A DNA stretch of 64,000 nt from Larix kaempferi. Taxonomy: Eukaryota; Streptophyta; Pinopsida; Pinales; Pinaceae. Positions 41,207 through 52,308 of the stretch are shown here, piece by piece. Position 1 is the first letter of the stretch. Each line of letters opens with the position of its first letter. The stretch is taken from contig BSBM01000865.1 in NCBI GenBank assembly GCA_027924585.1, positions 5,693,001-5,757,000 of the forward strand. Direction: 5' to 3'. Under the pieces are notes generated by a model, which saw only the letters and a list, made by a program, of their open reading frames with translations, did no database searches and was not told the DNA's origin. The position numbers were made by a program, and so were the translations under genes.

Positions 41207-42932
41207 GATGACAGGAAAATGAAAATCGGGGGCAGTATCGTAAACAAAGAACTCAAAAACTCTAATGCAGCCGAGTGTGCAGAAGAGGAGCTAGAAAAAG
41301 AAAGGTTCACAGGCCAAAGAAAGCAAGCTCTAAAATCTATACTGAGACCATTGTCTCAATAAGCGAGCTGATAAAAAAGAATGGCCAGAATGCCAACAAG
41401 TAGTCCCTATAAAGAAAAATGACCCTCTACGAAGATGAGATACCAAGCAAACTCCTAACTAAGAGCTGGAGACCTTAACAGGCTGTATCCTTTTCAAGGT
41501 GATGAAATCCAAGTCGAACAATACAACATGAGAGACCAATATAAGAAGGATATCCCTCTACCGAAAGGGATCCTGGGTAAAAGAGCCCTAGTAGAATAGA
41601 TACTAAGCTACCTCGTTCATGACACGTCAGAAAAGGTTTTGGGCACTTCAGCCTTCCGAAGAAGACAGCGATCGATGTTTCCTTAGGGCTAAGTGGAGTG
41701 CGGTATTCCATAGAGTCCGTCCGGTTCTCAATCTCGCAGCCGTTTAACCCTTGAAAGTTAAAAACAGCCAGGAGGCCCCTCCAAAAACTAGCTGTGACCG
41801 TGTCAATAAATACTAGAGGATTTTAGTTCCCTAAAGACAACGACTATGTCTCAGATGAAAATGACAAGGGGGAATTATTTTGATGCCTATCCCCGGTGTC
41901 CTACCTAACTACCAAATTCTTTTGATTTCCTCAAGTGAGGTTAAAGTTGGTTTGATGCGGGAGATTAAATTTAGTGGTTGTCTTACTCAATCAGGTAGTC
42001 GACATGAAACTTGATGGTGTTATGACGACTCAAACCATGCAAATGAGAATGAATAAAAAATAAGCCTTTGTCTTCGATGAAATCTAGCTAAGGAAGAGAG
42101 AGAGTTCTTCGATCAAACATGCATGAAATTTCTCACAAGCAAACATCAAAGCAAGAGATTTTTTCTTTTCGATTTATAAACAAAGCCAAATTGAAGTAAA
42201 CACTCTTTTCAATGCACTGATTCTACAACTAAGAAGCTTCGAGTATGACAATTTCTGTGGCAAAATCAATGGTTCATTTCCTAATGCAAAATACTACTAT
42301 ACTTTTTCAATTTAAAAAACAAAATTGTTCTCAAATGATAATCTTTTAATTACTGAAAATGATGGTAATAATGTGACTGTAAAAGCTACAGGGTTCAGTA
42401 ATAGAGAACAGTAGTGATGGGTGAAAAAATCAAGCCAATGCAATCAAACTGGGAAAATGACCCAATATGTCAAAAATGCCACTAATTCAATCAATCAAGC
42501 TCACAACAAGGAAATAACCACACCATGCAGACTGTAAATTGACCAGGATGTTAAAAGGAAACAGTAAACACTACCTAAGGCAGAGAGAGACTCAGGAAAC
42601 CAAGCAAAGATAAAAAAATTAAAACATTGCAGACACTACCGCGGGTCAAGATCTGACTGGAGCGCGGCACTGTAACAGTACCTCTCTTGTACTAACTACT
42701 GGAACGCGGTAATACCGCGCTATAATTAGTTAGGAGGGCACGGTACTGTGGCAAGGCAAGGAAAAAGCGCAACTTGAGAAAATAAAATAAAGTTTTCAGG
42801 GTTGTTGCTAACCCACGGGACTCAGTGATCATACAGGGAGACAAAATACAGCGAGGAGGGGTGAATAAAGGTAAAAAAAAAGACCAAGATTCAAACTGGT
42901 TTGAAGTGAAACAAAAACTTACAATCAACCAA
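41207..42932 (-). other. 5' leader of Gypsy-2
   Basis: About 1.7 kb without a convincing ORF. It holds GC-rich motifs of the CGCGGTA family between 42640 and 42740 in an otherwise AT-rich stretch. No tRNA primer site can be named: the minus strand after the LTR homology reads TTGGTTGATTG, which I cannot match to a tRNA, and the end of the LTR itself seems deleted. Confidence 0.6.
42705..42719. repeat. CGCGGTA-A-TACCGCG inverted repeat in the Gypsy-2 leader
   Basis: The same 7-bp arms as at 29117-29131, with A in place of G at the centre. Confidence 0.85.
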
Positions 42933-43676
42933 TGTAGAACCTGTTAAGATCAACCAAAGAACAAACATACAAACTTCCAAATACCTTGAATATAAAAATT
43001 AGATTCAAATCCAGATTAGATACATTCCATGTTAAAGATTTGAACAATACACATGGAATGGGAAAGACAAGACAAGTTATCTTATTACAACTTGAAGAAT
43101 ACTTACAAAGGGTGCTTGATGTCCAAGCCAATCCTATAGCTCCAAGTGCCTTCTCCTCTAGCTATCTCCACAATGCTGCAAGACCATAAGTTTGGTACTA
43201 CCAAGAGTCCTCCCTTTTCCCCATGAATACCTCTCCTTTATAGTGTATGGCGGGGTTAACTAACAAGAGAGATGGGTGGATCTAGGGAGAGATAAGTGGA
43301 TCAGGGTTTCTAATTGTAGGAAATGAGTTGAGATCGAATCAAGGATCCCAATCTTCCATTATCTTCGAAAATCCAAAATCCCCAAAGCCATGGAAAAAAG
43401 ACTATAAAAAGAGTACTGCGCCCTGTGGTCTGAGCAAAACGCGGTAGTACCGTGTGTCATGGACAGAGCATAGCGCGGTAGTGTAGACTACCGCGCGCCT
43501 GTAAAGGAGCAAGGCGCGGTAGTGTGGGTAAATAAAGTCTTAGCTGGGTGAGATCTTGACAGGGTGGATTTACCTTCAAGGTTCACTCATCTTCTGGGTG
43601 GTTCAAACAGTAGGGGAAGTGTCGTCAACTTGTTTTGTAGTGGAGATGCGACACTGTGGAATATAAAGGTATAACA
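42933..43676 (-). repeat. 5' LTR of Gypsy-2, inner end missing
   Basis: 744 bp that match 28609-29353. The outer end ATAACA is followed by the TSD. Homology ends at ACCAATGTAG; the 221 bp that complete the other LTR, and the expected PBS, are absent. A deletion of U5 and PBS is the simplest reading. Confidence 0.85.
43473..43496. repeat. Hairpin GCGCGGTAGT(gtag)ACTACCGCGC in the 5' LTR
   Basis: A perfect 10-bp stem, the counterpart of 29150-29173 with G-C in place of A-T at one pair. Confidence 0.85.
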
Positions 43677-43681
43677 GGAAC
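43677..43681. repeat. Target-site duplication of Gypsy-2, right copy
   Basis: GGAAC, identical to 28383-28387. Confidence 0.85.
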
Positions 43682-45090
43682 ATTTTGCACTTTTGAGGGA
43701 GGTGCGTGATCCTACCCTTATAGAGAATTCACATTAGGACACTTCTGCACTTTCTGATCATTTGGTTGAATTGGTTCATTCTCCTATATCCTACACTTCC
43801 ATATTTTGCATCATTCATCCTAATTAAGTATGTGTGAAAGGTTTATTTTTTATGGTGCCACATGAGGAGTATGAAACTCCTATATATCCTTTATATGATG
43901 ACATTATTAGAGTCATTTATTTTTTACATTTGCATCAACATCCCTTGTTACCTTATGATGAAAAGCATCTACATGGATTCACTTATGATGTTCACTTGAG
44001 TCACTTGAAGACTCATTATTTTCCCTGCTCCTTGCTTAGTTCAAGTGATATTGGAGGAAATTCATCCACTACTTGGGTGAAGAGATATATGGTTGGAGAA
44101 AATTCTTGTTGGAAAAAACATCCTTTGTTATTTCTTGATTATACACATGTTTATGGATGCACAAATTCTACTTATGTGAGCCCCTTGAAGGCTCATTGTT
44201 TTCTTTGCTCCCTACTTGGTTCAAATTTCAGTGGAGGTTCTTCATTCACTTCTTGGATGAATGAACACATGGTTGATTATTTCGATGCATCTTACATCTT
44301 TTTGGAGCAGAATTATAGGACATGGGATCCTCACCTATGTCATTGGAGCAGATTTGATTGGTCACTTGAAGCTTGTATGCACTTGGAAAATGGTGGTCTA
44401 CTTACTTAGAGGTATAAGCACTTTCATGATTCTTTGATGAGGTACCTCCTTGATGTACTTTTTTATTATGTTTTATGTACTTTGATGATATATATTTTGT
44501 ACTCATGATGTTTGGAAGAATTCATACAAGAAAATGGGATCCATGAATTATCCTTCCTGATGGTATGGGTTGTAGAGCACTCCTAATTGTTGGAGTGCAA
44601 TACAATCAATGGGACCCTGGGATAATTTTTAGTCTCATTGGTTTCAATTTTTGGGGGAAGCAAATAGTATGGGAGATTGAGTCCCCACTTAATAAAGAGA
44701 TTTTAATCAGAGTAGTGCAACAACAGGCATGGTCGTTCCTCTCTAAAATCTTCATGGAATCTCAAAGACTCAAAGTTGGGAAACTCAATGGCAACTTCAA
44801 GAATTATACAGTGGTATCAGAAAGGGGTTTCCAAAATATGAAAGAGGTTAAAGAGTAATTGTGAAAAATTTGTTTTGATGGATTTAATTAATATTTTGGT
44901 GTTTAATGGTAAGGTCGCAGGGAATATCAATATGAAAAAGAAAATCCACATCTCCTTGCTTTTGGAATCACAAAACTATAGTGTATGAGTGCCACTAATT
45001 AGAGTTTTAGAAGGGAAGCTTTGGGAAGCAAAGTTTTGGAAAGCAAGTAGGTTCTTCAACATCCATGTTTGAAATTGCTTGAGGACAAGC
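43682..45090 (+). other. RepX interior, right part
   Basis: Non-pol sequence between the Gypsy-2 insertion and the RepX 3' LTR. It includes the open frame 43834-44409 (listed separately) and a short one at 44565-44858 with no recognised domain. Confidence 0.5.
43834..44409 (+). CDS. RepX ORF of unknown function with internal repeat
   Basis: A 191-codon open frame in the RepX interior. The protein has two related modules: LSHLKTHYFPCSLLSSSD, then GGNSSTTWVKRYMV, and later VSPLKAHCFLCSLLGSNF, then GGSSFTSWMNEHMV. They are about 55 residues apart. It is rich in His, Tyr, Trp and Cys, and the C-terminus has WDPHLCHWSRFDWS. I know no such family. It could be a real accessory ORF of the RepX family or chance coding of an internal DNA repeat. 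Being open in an element that has lost everything else makes it worth noting. Confidence 0.35.
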   Translation: MKGLFFMVPHEEYETPIYPLYDDIIRVIYFLHLHQHPLLPYDEKHLHGFTYDVHLSHLKTHYFPCSLLSSSDIGGNSSTTWVKRYMVGENSCWKKHPLLFLDYTHVYGCTNSTYVSPLKAHCFLCSLLGSNFSGGSSFTSWMNEHMVDYFDASYIFLEQNYRTWDPHLCHWSRFDWSLEACMHLENGGLLT

Positions 45091-45113
45091 AATATTGGGA
45101 AGGGAGGATTTTT
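45091..45113 (+). other. Polypurine tract of RepX
   Basis: TGAGGACAAGCAA (45080-45092) and then GGGAAGGGAGG lie before the LTR start TGTCCC at 45116. This is the usual signature at the 3' end of plant Gypsy interiors. Confidence 0.75.
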
Positions 45114-45115
45114 CA

Positions 45116-47077
45116 TGTCCCAAAAATTTGCATTGGGTCACAATGGCCTAAACCACTTGGCCATATTCATGATAGTCTGTCAAATTGATGATAATGGTCA
45201 AATAATTACCAAGAATGATGTCTAAGTTAGTAATAATGTAAAATTAGATCCAAGTGGACAAGGTGCATCACATTAAGAGAAAATTCCCAATTCAAAGTTT
45301 GTAATATTCCCATCTAGAAGAACTATCATGGAGGAAAATTACTAGTTTCCAAGGTTGGGGGCGGAAGCATTAAAAGTTGGAGTAAAGGAGATACAATACC
45401 CAAAATGACCTTCTTCTTACAAATTCACATTAAATGGGTCAACTAAATAATAATACAAAGAAAATAATGTGTCATTGGACCATGAGAGCACATAAGAGGT
45501 TGTGGGACCCACTTGTGGCAAGATTACCCACTACATTTGGCATGGTTCTCTCACCAATTCGAGTTCAATATGAAGGGTAACATACTTGGGGGATTTTAAG
45601 AGTTATTATTCATAGCATGATTCATGTAAGTTCAAATTGGAGTGGAATAATAACTCCCATGGAAGAGGAAGAGGCATCTTAGAAGAATTGTGACACTTGG
45701 GCTAGATTCCCTAGCTTTTATGACAACAATGATGAAGATGCTATGACACCTATGACACAAATTAGACCTGAATGCTGACATATGACATATATGACATGTC
45801 AGGTATAAAAATAACCTCCAAGAAGGCGCACAAGGGAGTTAGGGTAGACAAAGAGACACCCCTTCAAAATGAGGGAAGATGGAGACTAGGAATTGTTGGA
45901 CAAGTGGAACACATTGCAATCTCTTCCCAACTTGAGTTGGAATGAGTCTTTTGGAAGGAATTCGACCCATGGAGGACTTGATAAGTTTATAAAAGAAAAT
46001 AACAAATAAGGAGAGTGGCTTTTGATCAATTTTTATTTGCATCTTTGCAATGTGGAGAACTTCTAGCTTGTCCATGCTAGTGGAGTGTTTACTCTACTTG
46101 CCTTAGTACCAATTTCAAGGGTGAAAGATTCCCATCCTAATTGGAAATTGGAGAGGCCATTCAAACATTTCATTTGGAGATAAAATGAAGTTATTAGTTT
46201 CAGGTTGAAGCTACATGGAAGCTTGTGGTTCTTTCTTCTACAACTTGTTCTCATCATTATCACACATTTCCTTGCATATTTTGGCTCTTGGAGGAATTGC
46301 ACCTTTGGTGAGATGATGATCTCTTTGTGAGAGTCCAAGAATATCCATTTATTTGTATTTTGATATATATACTATGTAATTTATGTTCAGAATACTCTCA
46401 GGTCGGAATACCAAGTGAAACTATGTAAAAATACCAAATAATGCATAAATGGTGCCATTTTCCCTATATCTTGTTGTTGGAGCTTGAAGAGGCTTTATTT
46501 CGATTTGTATCAGTCAATATCTGTGATTTGTTTTATGTATGGAGTGTCATTAATTTTCTGAAGAAGTTTCATTAACATTTCACAAGTCCTTGGAACCTAA
46601 ATTTCGAATTTCATAACAAGTGGTGAAGTTTACTATCATTTCCCCCTATGTGAAGACATGTATACAAACCTCGTATTTATGGGAGTTGCAGAAGCCTATA
46701 GAAAATAATTTATGATGCATTAATGGAGATTCCGTTGAAGTCCTTTATTAGTACCATGTCTCTTTTCTGAAATTTGTGAAGGTATTATAGCATTTGGGAA
46801 TCCATCTTTGTCCCCTACCCTTGGGGGTTTGAACCTCAAATTTACTAGTAAAATTCCCCAACTTCTCTTGAAGTTAAATGAATGTTGCAGAATAATTGTG
46901 ACAGTGTCTAAGAACCCGTGAGGTTCATTTTTATTTATTAATGCAATTCATATACCTTCATACCCAATTTGAAATCCTCAGGAGTGTATTTGAGCCATCT
47001 GCCCTTGGGGGTTTCAACATATATTTTCCTAGTAATTATGTCTTTCATCTTCTAATTGTAAATGCAAGTGGGTGAAG
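45116..47077 (+). repeat. RepX 3' LTR, first piece
   Basis: It starts TGTCCCAAAAATTTG. From about 46212 on it matches the RepX 5' LTR remains at 19683. With its second piece it gives an LTR of about 2.1-2.2 kb. It is cut at 47077 by Gypsy-3. Confidence 0.82.
47073..47077. repeat. Target-site duplication of Gypsy-3, left copy
   Basis: TGAAG, repeated exactly at 62873-62877. The uninterrupted RepX LTR reads GGCTGAAGTATTTA at 20532-20545, with one copy. Confidence 0.93.
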
Positions 47078-47982
47078 TGTAACACCTAAAATATTCCCAT
47101 CATAAGATTCAATGTATACACACCTGGAGTTACCTTGATTGAGTGATTGAACTTGAAGGATTTGTACCCATTTGTACTAGGTTTTGAGAGGTCATCGCAG
47201 GTTGCACTCATGCAACATGGGACGTCACACCTTGCTCCATTACAGGGTGTGACGAAGTCAGTTAGATGGAAAAAATAGCTTCTTCGAGCTCCTTCTCGAA
47301 GCTTGCTGACTTGGGACTCTATCCCTAACCTCTTGGGAGAGTTGGCTCTCGATTCCTAACACCTTGTAAAGATCCCTTGACCCTCTCACATCATATCTCA
47401 ACCTATCCTATCCATACCCTATCCACTTAATCCTATTTAAATGAAGCTCACTCCCATTCTAAGGGGAGGAAGTCTATGGTACTCTCATGCTGGTGAAATC
47501 AAGTCCAATAGACCTAACACTCTAGCTTGGAGAACATACACTTCTCTCTAGGAGCTTTGGCATGGCTTGTCGAAAGGAGCTTGCAACGTTAAGGCGATGG
47601 TTGTGATCCTATTTTATATTGTACTTCTCCACTCTTCAATATAGTTAATATAATTGCTTTCTATAAGTATTGTCTCTTGATGATGTTTAGATATTTCCTC
47701 CTTAACTGTTAGCTTCGATATATCATATGAAATGTATGCTTTCACTTTCCGTGGTCTATCTATGTTCAACAGGGTTTAGCTACTTGCAATCTGGCAGCGC
47801 TGGAGCATTGGATCAACGGAGGAGAAAGAGATCTACAAATCTAAGGTAAATGATCTACTCTTACATTTGTACCTTTATATGATCTAGGAAAGTATTTTAT
47901 GTTCTGTCCTATTTGTTCTAGACTTACGTTAAGCTAGGGAGATCAGGCCTTGAGTCCGCTCTCTGTAGATTGCCGCGAAACA
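47078..47982 (+). repeat. 5' LTR of Gypsy-3
   Basis: It starts TGTAACACC (TGTTACACC in the 3' LTR) and ends CGAAACA. It contains the inverted repeat CGTCACACC...GGGTGTGACG at about 47223-47254. Confidence 0.93.
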
Positions 47983-47986
47983 AATC

Positions 47987-48005
47987 TAGCGACCATACTG
48001 GGGAA
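47987..48005 (+). other. Primer binding site of Gypsy-3 (tRNA not named)
   Basis: TAGCGACCATACTGGGGAAG follows the LTR end by four bases and resembles the TGGCGACC...TGGGGA type of PBS of Gypsy elements, with G-to-A at the second base. I cannot assign the tRNA with certainty. Confidence 0.55.
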
Positions 48006-50124
48006 GATTACGTCTTGTTTTGTAATTTCCTGAGAGTCATTTTCAGTTGATTGCTTGACACAAGCCTTTTATTTGTCAGTTTCTTCTTGAGTTGATTTCA
48101 TTGTCAGATCTTCACCTTGAAGACTCTGGTATGCTTCCTCTGAGTTTATACTACATATTTTCAAACCATTTCACAGTTCATTGCTTGGAGATTTGATTTA
48201 TTTTGAACTTAGATCTCGTCTGTCACACTTGGTTAGTGAAAATAGAGCTACACTATGTCTTTTCTGGTCTCTGTTCTTTTCCTATTAGCCACTCGTCGCA
48301 GGCCTTTCATTGGCATACTGCAACACCGTCGCACTCCCGGCATTGGTGAACTGCGACATCGCACTGTGTACAAGCACAGAGTGCGCCGATCTGTCGAAGT
48401 TAGCATGCAGGCATCCCATCTCCATTTTTTAATCTGAGCTTTGGTTTGTTGTATGAACTCCCTCTGTGCTGTAAGATCCATCTAGAGATCTCATCTTTAA
48501 TGTGTGTGTTGAGTGTTTGGTTTTCTTTGGATTGGTTTTGGGTTCCGTTTTGGACAAGTTTGAGGACCGGTAGTGGTGGATACTCTTGTCTCCTCCACCT
48601 TCATCCGTTCACCCTTGCATTCCCTCCTCTCTTTGAATGATCTAGTTACTGTATTAGATCAGCTCCCAGACCTCATTTACATCATTTTTTGAGCTTTGCT
48701 TGCTTGGTTTGCTTCCTACTATCTGAATTTGAGTTAAGTGTGTCTTTTAGTTGATTGAGTGCTTGTCTTTTCTTGAGTTTTCTGAGTGTATTGAGTGCTT
48801 CAAGTAGTGTTTTATTTTCATTCATTTACGTCTGAAAGCATAGTTGTTATCAAGTTAATATTTTGATTCATCCATTGAAAATTTAAAAGTGCCTCTTTCC
48901 CACTATTTCTCAAGCATAGTTGAAGGAAATTGTTCATGCATTGGAATGTTTTGCTTATGCATTTTCGGAAAAAGTGAATGAATGTGAAATCGCTTGTGTT
49001 TTTCTTAAATTATGAATCTCTCATTTTCTCAAAAAATCCAAAGTATGCTTCAGTTTTTACGAAATTGATTCCATGCTAAGGAAAGATAGATGCATGTTTA
49101 ATTCTTACTGCTTTTAGGCCATTGAAAGTGAAATTGAAAAGCTTGCATGCTCCATCTTAGAATCCTCTCTTTTCATTACCTAGCATCATTTCCGTTTTGA
49201 AAAGGAAAAAGAAAAGAAAAAATGTTGTGATTTCGATTAGTAGTGTTGTAGTTTTTGCGTTTCGCACAAAATGAAAAGAATGCTTTCATAGTCAAACTTG
49301 TTTGAATTGGGAATTGTTGCATTGTGTTGTTTTGGCAAATCTCGTTGGAAAGAAAAGATTTCTCCTTCCCATAGTTAGAGTTCATCGAAATAAAAGAATA
49401 TTTTGTGCATATAGCTAGGACTTGAATTATGCTTCCGGTTATGTACTCACCTCATGCATTCACCTAACCATCTAGATAAAATTAACGGTAGAACTAGGTA
49501 AAAATTTTAGCAAGTTGTGTGTAAGTTAGAGACGTGTTCCAACGTCATTAAGCGTGGCAGCTGTCGTTATTTTCTAGCACTGTATCCCGGGGGTATTGTA
49601 GTCTTCCACATACTTGTCAGTATATCGAGCTCCTTCACGTACCCACCAAGTACCATAATCTGTACTTGGCATATATCGAAGGGTTTATCACGTACATGGT
49701 AGTATATCGGAAGGTCTCTTGTCGAATGGTTGTGCATTAGACAACACCACTACAGATTTGAGTTCCCACGTGCCTTTCATATATCGGGAGACACAACTAG
49801 GATTCTTGAAACCGACTGAGTTAACCATTTGGCCATCTTGGCAAAGCAATACACCGAGAACATCACTCGGGGAGATTAGCACACACGTATTGTCCAGGTA
49901 ATCAGGTATGCAGGAAAGGGTATGGTCCCAATCCTCCTTGTTGCATCATACTGTTGGACCTTGCAGTATATAGCGGTTTGCGATGCCTTGATAATCCCGT
50001 GAGGTTCTAGACTTTGAATCCACTCTGTCACATAAGTCTGCTTGTTGCCTTAGTTTGAGTGGGTTTTCTAGACTGCTTTTCTTTCATAGCATAGCTTTAG
50101 GAGAAACTATTTGTTTAAGTCAAT
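48006..50124 (+). other. 5' leader of Gypsy-3
   Basis: About 2.1 kb with no recognised ORF. A GC-rich patch with repeated GTCGCAC/GCGACATCGCAC motifs lies at 48280-48400, and a tRNA-like segment on the minus strand at about 49755-49842. Confidence 0.55.
49755..49842 (-). repeat. tRNA-Leu-like segment, antisense in the Gypsy-3 leader
   Basis: On the minus strand GATGGCCAAATGGTTAA matches the A-box arm of tRNA-Leu/Ser (GATGGCCGAGTGGTTAA) with two changes. TTTCAAG sits where an anticodon loop with CAA would be, and GGAACTCAAATC resembles the B box. Length and order fit a long-variable-arm tRNA, but stems are poorly paired. It is a decayed tRNA-derived piece, not a working gene. Confidence 0.4.
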
Positions 50125-50928
50125 ATGGCTGACTTTCCATGGAGAAGGTCCCGTAGAATCCAAAACTTACCACCCAAATATCCCCTTAACCAGGAGGTAA
50201 TTTCGAGGGTGAGGATGGATCCTCAAGTCAGGGTCGGGTCACATGAAGTGGAAAACCCCACTTTGAATATTGGAGGACATTTGTTTCCACATACTCCTCT
50301 AGATTCACCTGCCTCTCATCCCCCGTAGGATGAAGAAGCACAAATCCCCACTTCGCAAGACCTTCCTCCCGTCATCCTGAGAGATCCTGGGTCATTGGAG
50401 TGGATAAATCAACCCCAGGACGACCCCACAGTAGCTGTTGGTCCTTCAGCAGCTTACTGTACATCTTCTACTGGTCACCCAGTGGCCCATTTTGCCATTG
50501 CACCCCTATCTAGTGGGACTACTCCGGACGATCCTTTCGCCTACTATCGTGAACAATTAGCTCACTTTCGTTCTATGGCTGAGGAGTTCCAGCAATCAAG
50601 TCTCCAACGAAGGGCTGAAGACCCATCATTGCCACCTTACCGACCCATCCCAGATCACTCCCTATCTTCTGAGTCACTGGAGTCATCCACACAACACATG
50701 ACCATCAATGAGAGTGGTCAACCCTCGCAAGAGTCTAGTTCTGCACTTCAAGTGCACCAACCGGTTGAAGGACAACAGTCCAACACACCTATTACTACCA
50801 CAGTTACTTTACCAGCTCCTCCCCCACCTCAAAATTCGCGAGGAGGATACTCCATTCCCCCGGATTATCTCATCGGTAACATTATTACTACGGTAGCTAA
50901 TCAACACCTACGTTGGTTCAACCTTTGA
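50125..50928 (+). pseudogene. Gypsy-3 N-terminal part of Gag
   Basis: The start MADFPWRRSRRIQNLPPKYP matches the start of the Gypsy-2 polyprotein. The frame has one TAG at 50326 and continues to 50928. The protein is Pro/Ser/Thr/Gln-rich without a domain, with FRSMAEEFQQSS as the only helical-looking part. Near 50895 a shift moves the coding frame, which goes on as LVQPLNNGQPIVAMG in another phase. Confidence 0.75.
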
Positions 50929-51738
50929 ATAATGGTCAGCCTATTGTGGCTATGGGGAAACCCCTGTTTCCTAACCAAAACGTGGGCGGTGGAATCCCCA
51001 ACGGACCTTCCATTGGACCTTCCCAACCTGCTAGACCATCCACCATGGGATTATCTCATGTCAGGGGGCCATCCAATGTAACTCAAACTTCATGGAGTCA
51101 ATCATATCCAGGTTTCGTTAACCCTGTGCTGGGTCAATCTAATCCTGGAAACACACCATACGGGATACCTCATCCCGGAAATCCTTACACTCTATGGGGG
51201 AAACAATCCATTTTACAACATGGACCCCAACCAACTATCCTTCAAGCACCACCACCCCCGATCGGTCCAACCCCACCTCCTACTGGAGGCAGTGGGCGCC
51301 CACCTAACTTTGGAGGAGGCGGACCTCTCCCTTCTGGCGGAGGTCCAACTCATTTTACCAACAACGGCCCCCACCCTTCTAGTGGTGGTGGGAATGGTCC
51401 ACCACCCCCCAGGAGGAGGTGGCAGAGGACCACCCTATTATAGTGGGGGAGGACATTTTCCTTCTGGCGGTGGAGGTGGTCCACCAACCCCTCCAGGGAG
51501 ACGCAGTGGCGGATCTAATTATTATGGTGGCAGTGGTGGTGGTGGAGACCCTCATTCTTCCGGTGGCAGAGGTGGTGGGGTCCCCCATCCTTCTGGTGGT
51601 GGAGGTGTTTCACCACCCCCTCCAAGTGGAGGCAGTGATGGGACACCTTATTACGGTTATGGACCTCCACCTCCTCCCGTCGGTGGCGGCGGACCTCCGC
51701 CTCCTCCCATTGGTGGAGGTGGACCCCCACCCTATTAG
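50913..51738 (+). pseudogene. Gypsy-3 Gly/Pro-rich part of Gag
   Basis: From 50913 to about 51400 the frame is shifted (MVQPLNNGQP...GGIPNGPSIGPSQP); from about 51400 it returns to the original phase and runs to a TAG at 51736. The second part is made of GGGGPPPP, SGGGGG and YYGYGPPPPP blocks coded by irregular GGTGGT and CCACCT repeats. Gypsy-2 has a different low-complexity segment here (Gln/Pro/Gly), so the region evolves fast. It lies before the gag core and is probably disordered. Confidence 0.7.
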
Positions 51739-51855
51739 AATGGACCACCTTATGGTGGCGGACCCCCTTACAGTCTGGGCGGCACACCCCCCTATGGTCA
51801 GTTTACTCTGTGTTCACCCTTTAATTAGTCAATACGAGTCCCTATTGGTCCTTAC

Positions 51856-52308
51856 ATGCCTTACCAGTACTACCAGTACCCGCAGTCTAATCAACAGCTT
51901 CCCTTTTTGGCTACTTTGGACCTACCTGATCTATCTCGACTGACGAATGACCCCATCTACCATGGGACTAACTGGCCCCCGATTCCGGTGAAACTCCCCT
52001 TGGATATCCCTAAGTTTGACGGCAAGCTGAATGAGGATCCCAAACACCATGTGATGACATACCATTTATGGTGTTCATCCAACTTTCTGATGGACGACTC
52101 GATCCGTCTGAGATTATTCCAAGGGACTCTCATTGGTTCGGCTGCTAAGTGGTATATCGAATTGCCACCTCATTCTTTTCATGATTTCGGTTCTCTGGCT
52201 ATGAACTTAACTCATTTCCAACTTCCCATACAGGTACGAGACTGGTATGGACCTTCTCACCTCTCTCCGTCAGAATACCGCTACTCATATCTCTACTCAT
52301 ATACATGA
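51856..52308 (+). pseudogene. Gypsy-3 gag domain, first part
   Basis: In frame with the preceding segment after two stops (51736 and about 51826). It holds QQLPFLATLDLPDLSRL, LPLDIPKFDGKL, LRLFQGTLIGSAAKWYIEL and HSFHDFGSLAMN, matching Gypsy-2 gag closely. Near 52240 a shift moves the frame, and the ORF tail to 52308 is out-of-frame. One codon of the AMQFLTHF stretch is also lost compared with Gypsy-2. Confidence 0.9.

Larger units (their letters stand above)
28388..43676 (-). mobile_element. Gypsy-2: Ty3/Gypsy Tat-type element with antisense gene
   Basis: Ends TGTTAT and ATAACA are perfect inverts, and GGAAC flanks both sides. On the minus strand the order is leader, proline/serine-rich Gag N-part, gag, protease, RT-RNase H, integrase, second RNase H, 3' region, PPT, LTR. 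The polyprotein from 41206 to 33767 keeps one frame throughout with eight in-frame stops. Between the second RNase H and the 3' LTR a spliced gene runs on the plus strand (about 31320-33056). The 5' LTR lacks ~222 bp next to the interior. Confidence 0.92.

Noticed and set aside
51515-51787. Histidine-rich minus-strand ORFs at 51379-51588 and 51515-51787
   Set aside because: They are reverse-strand readings of the Gly/Pro codon repeats of Gag and have no independent support.
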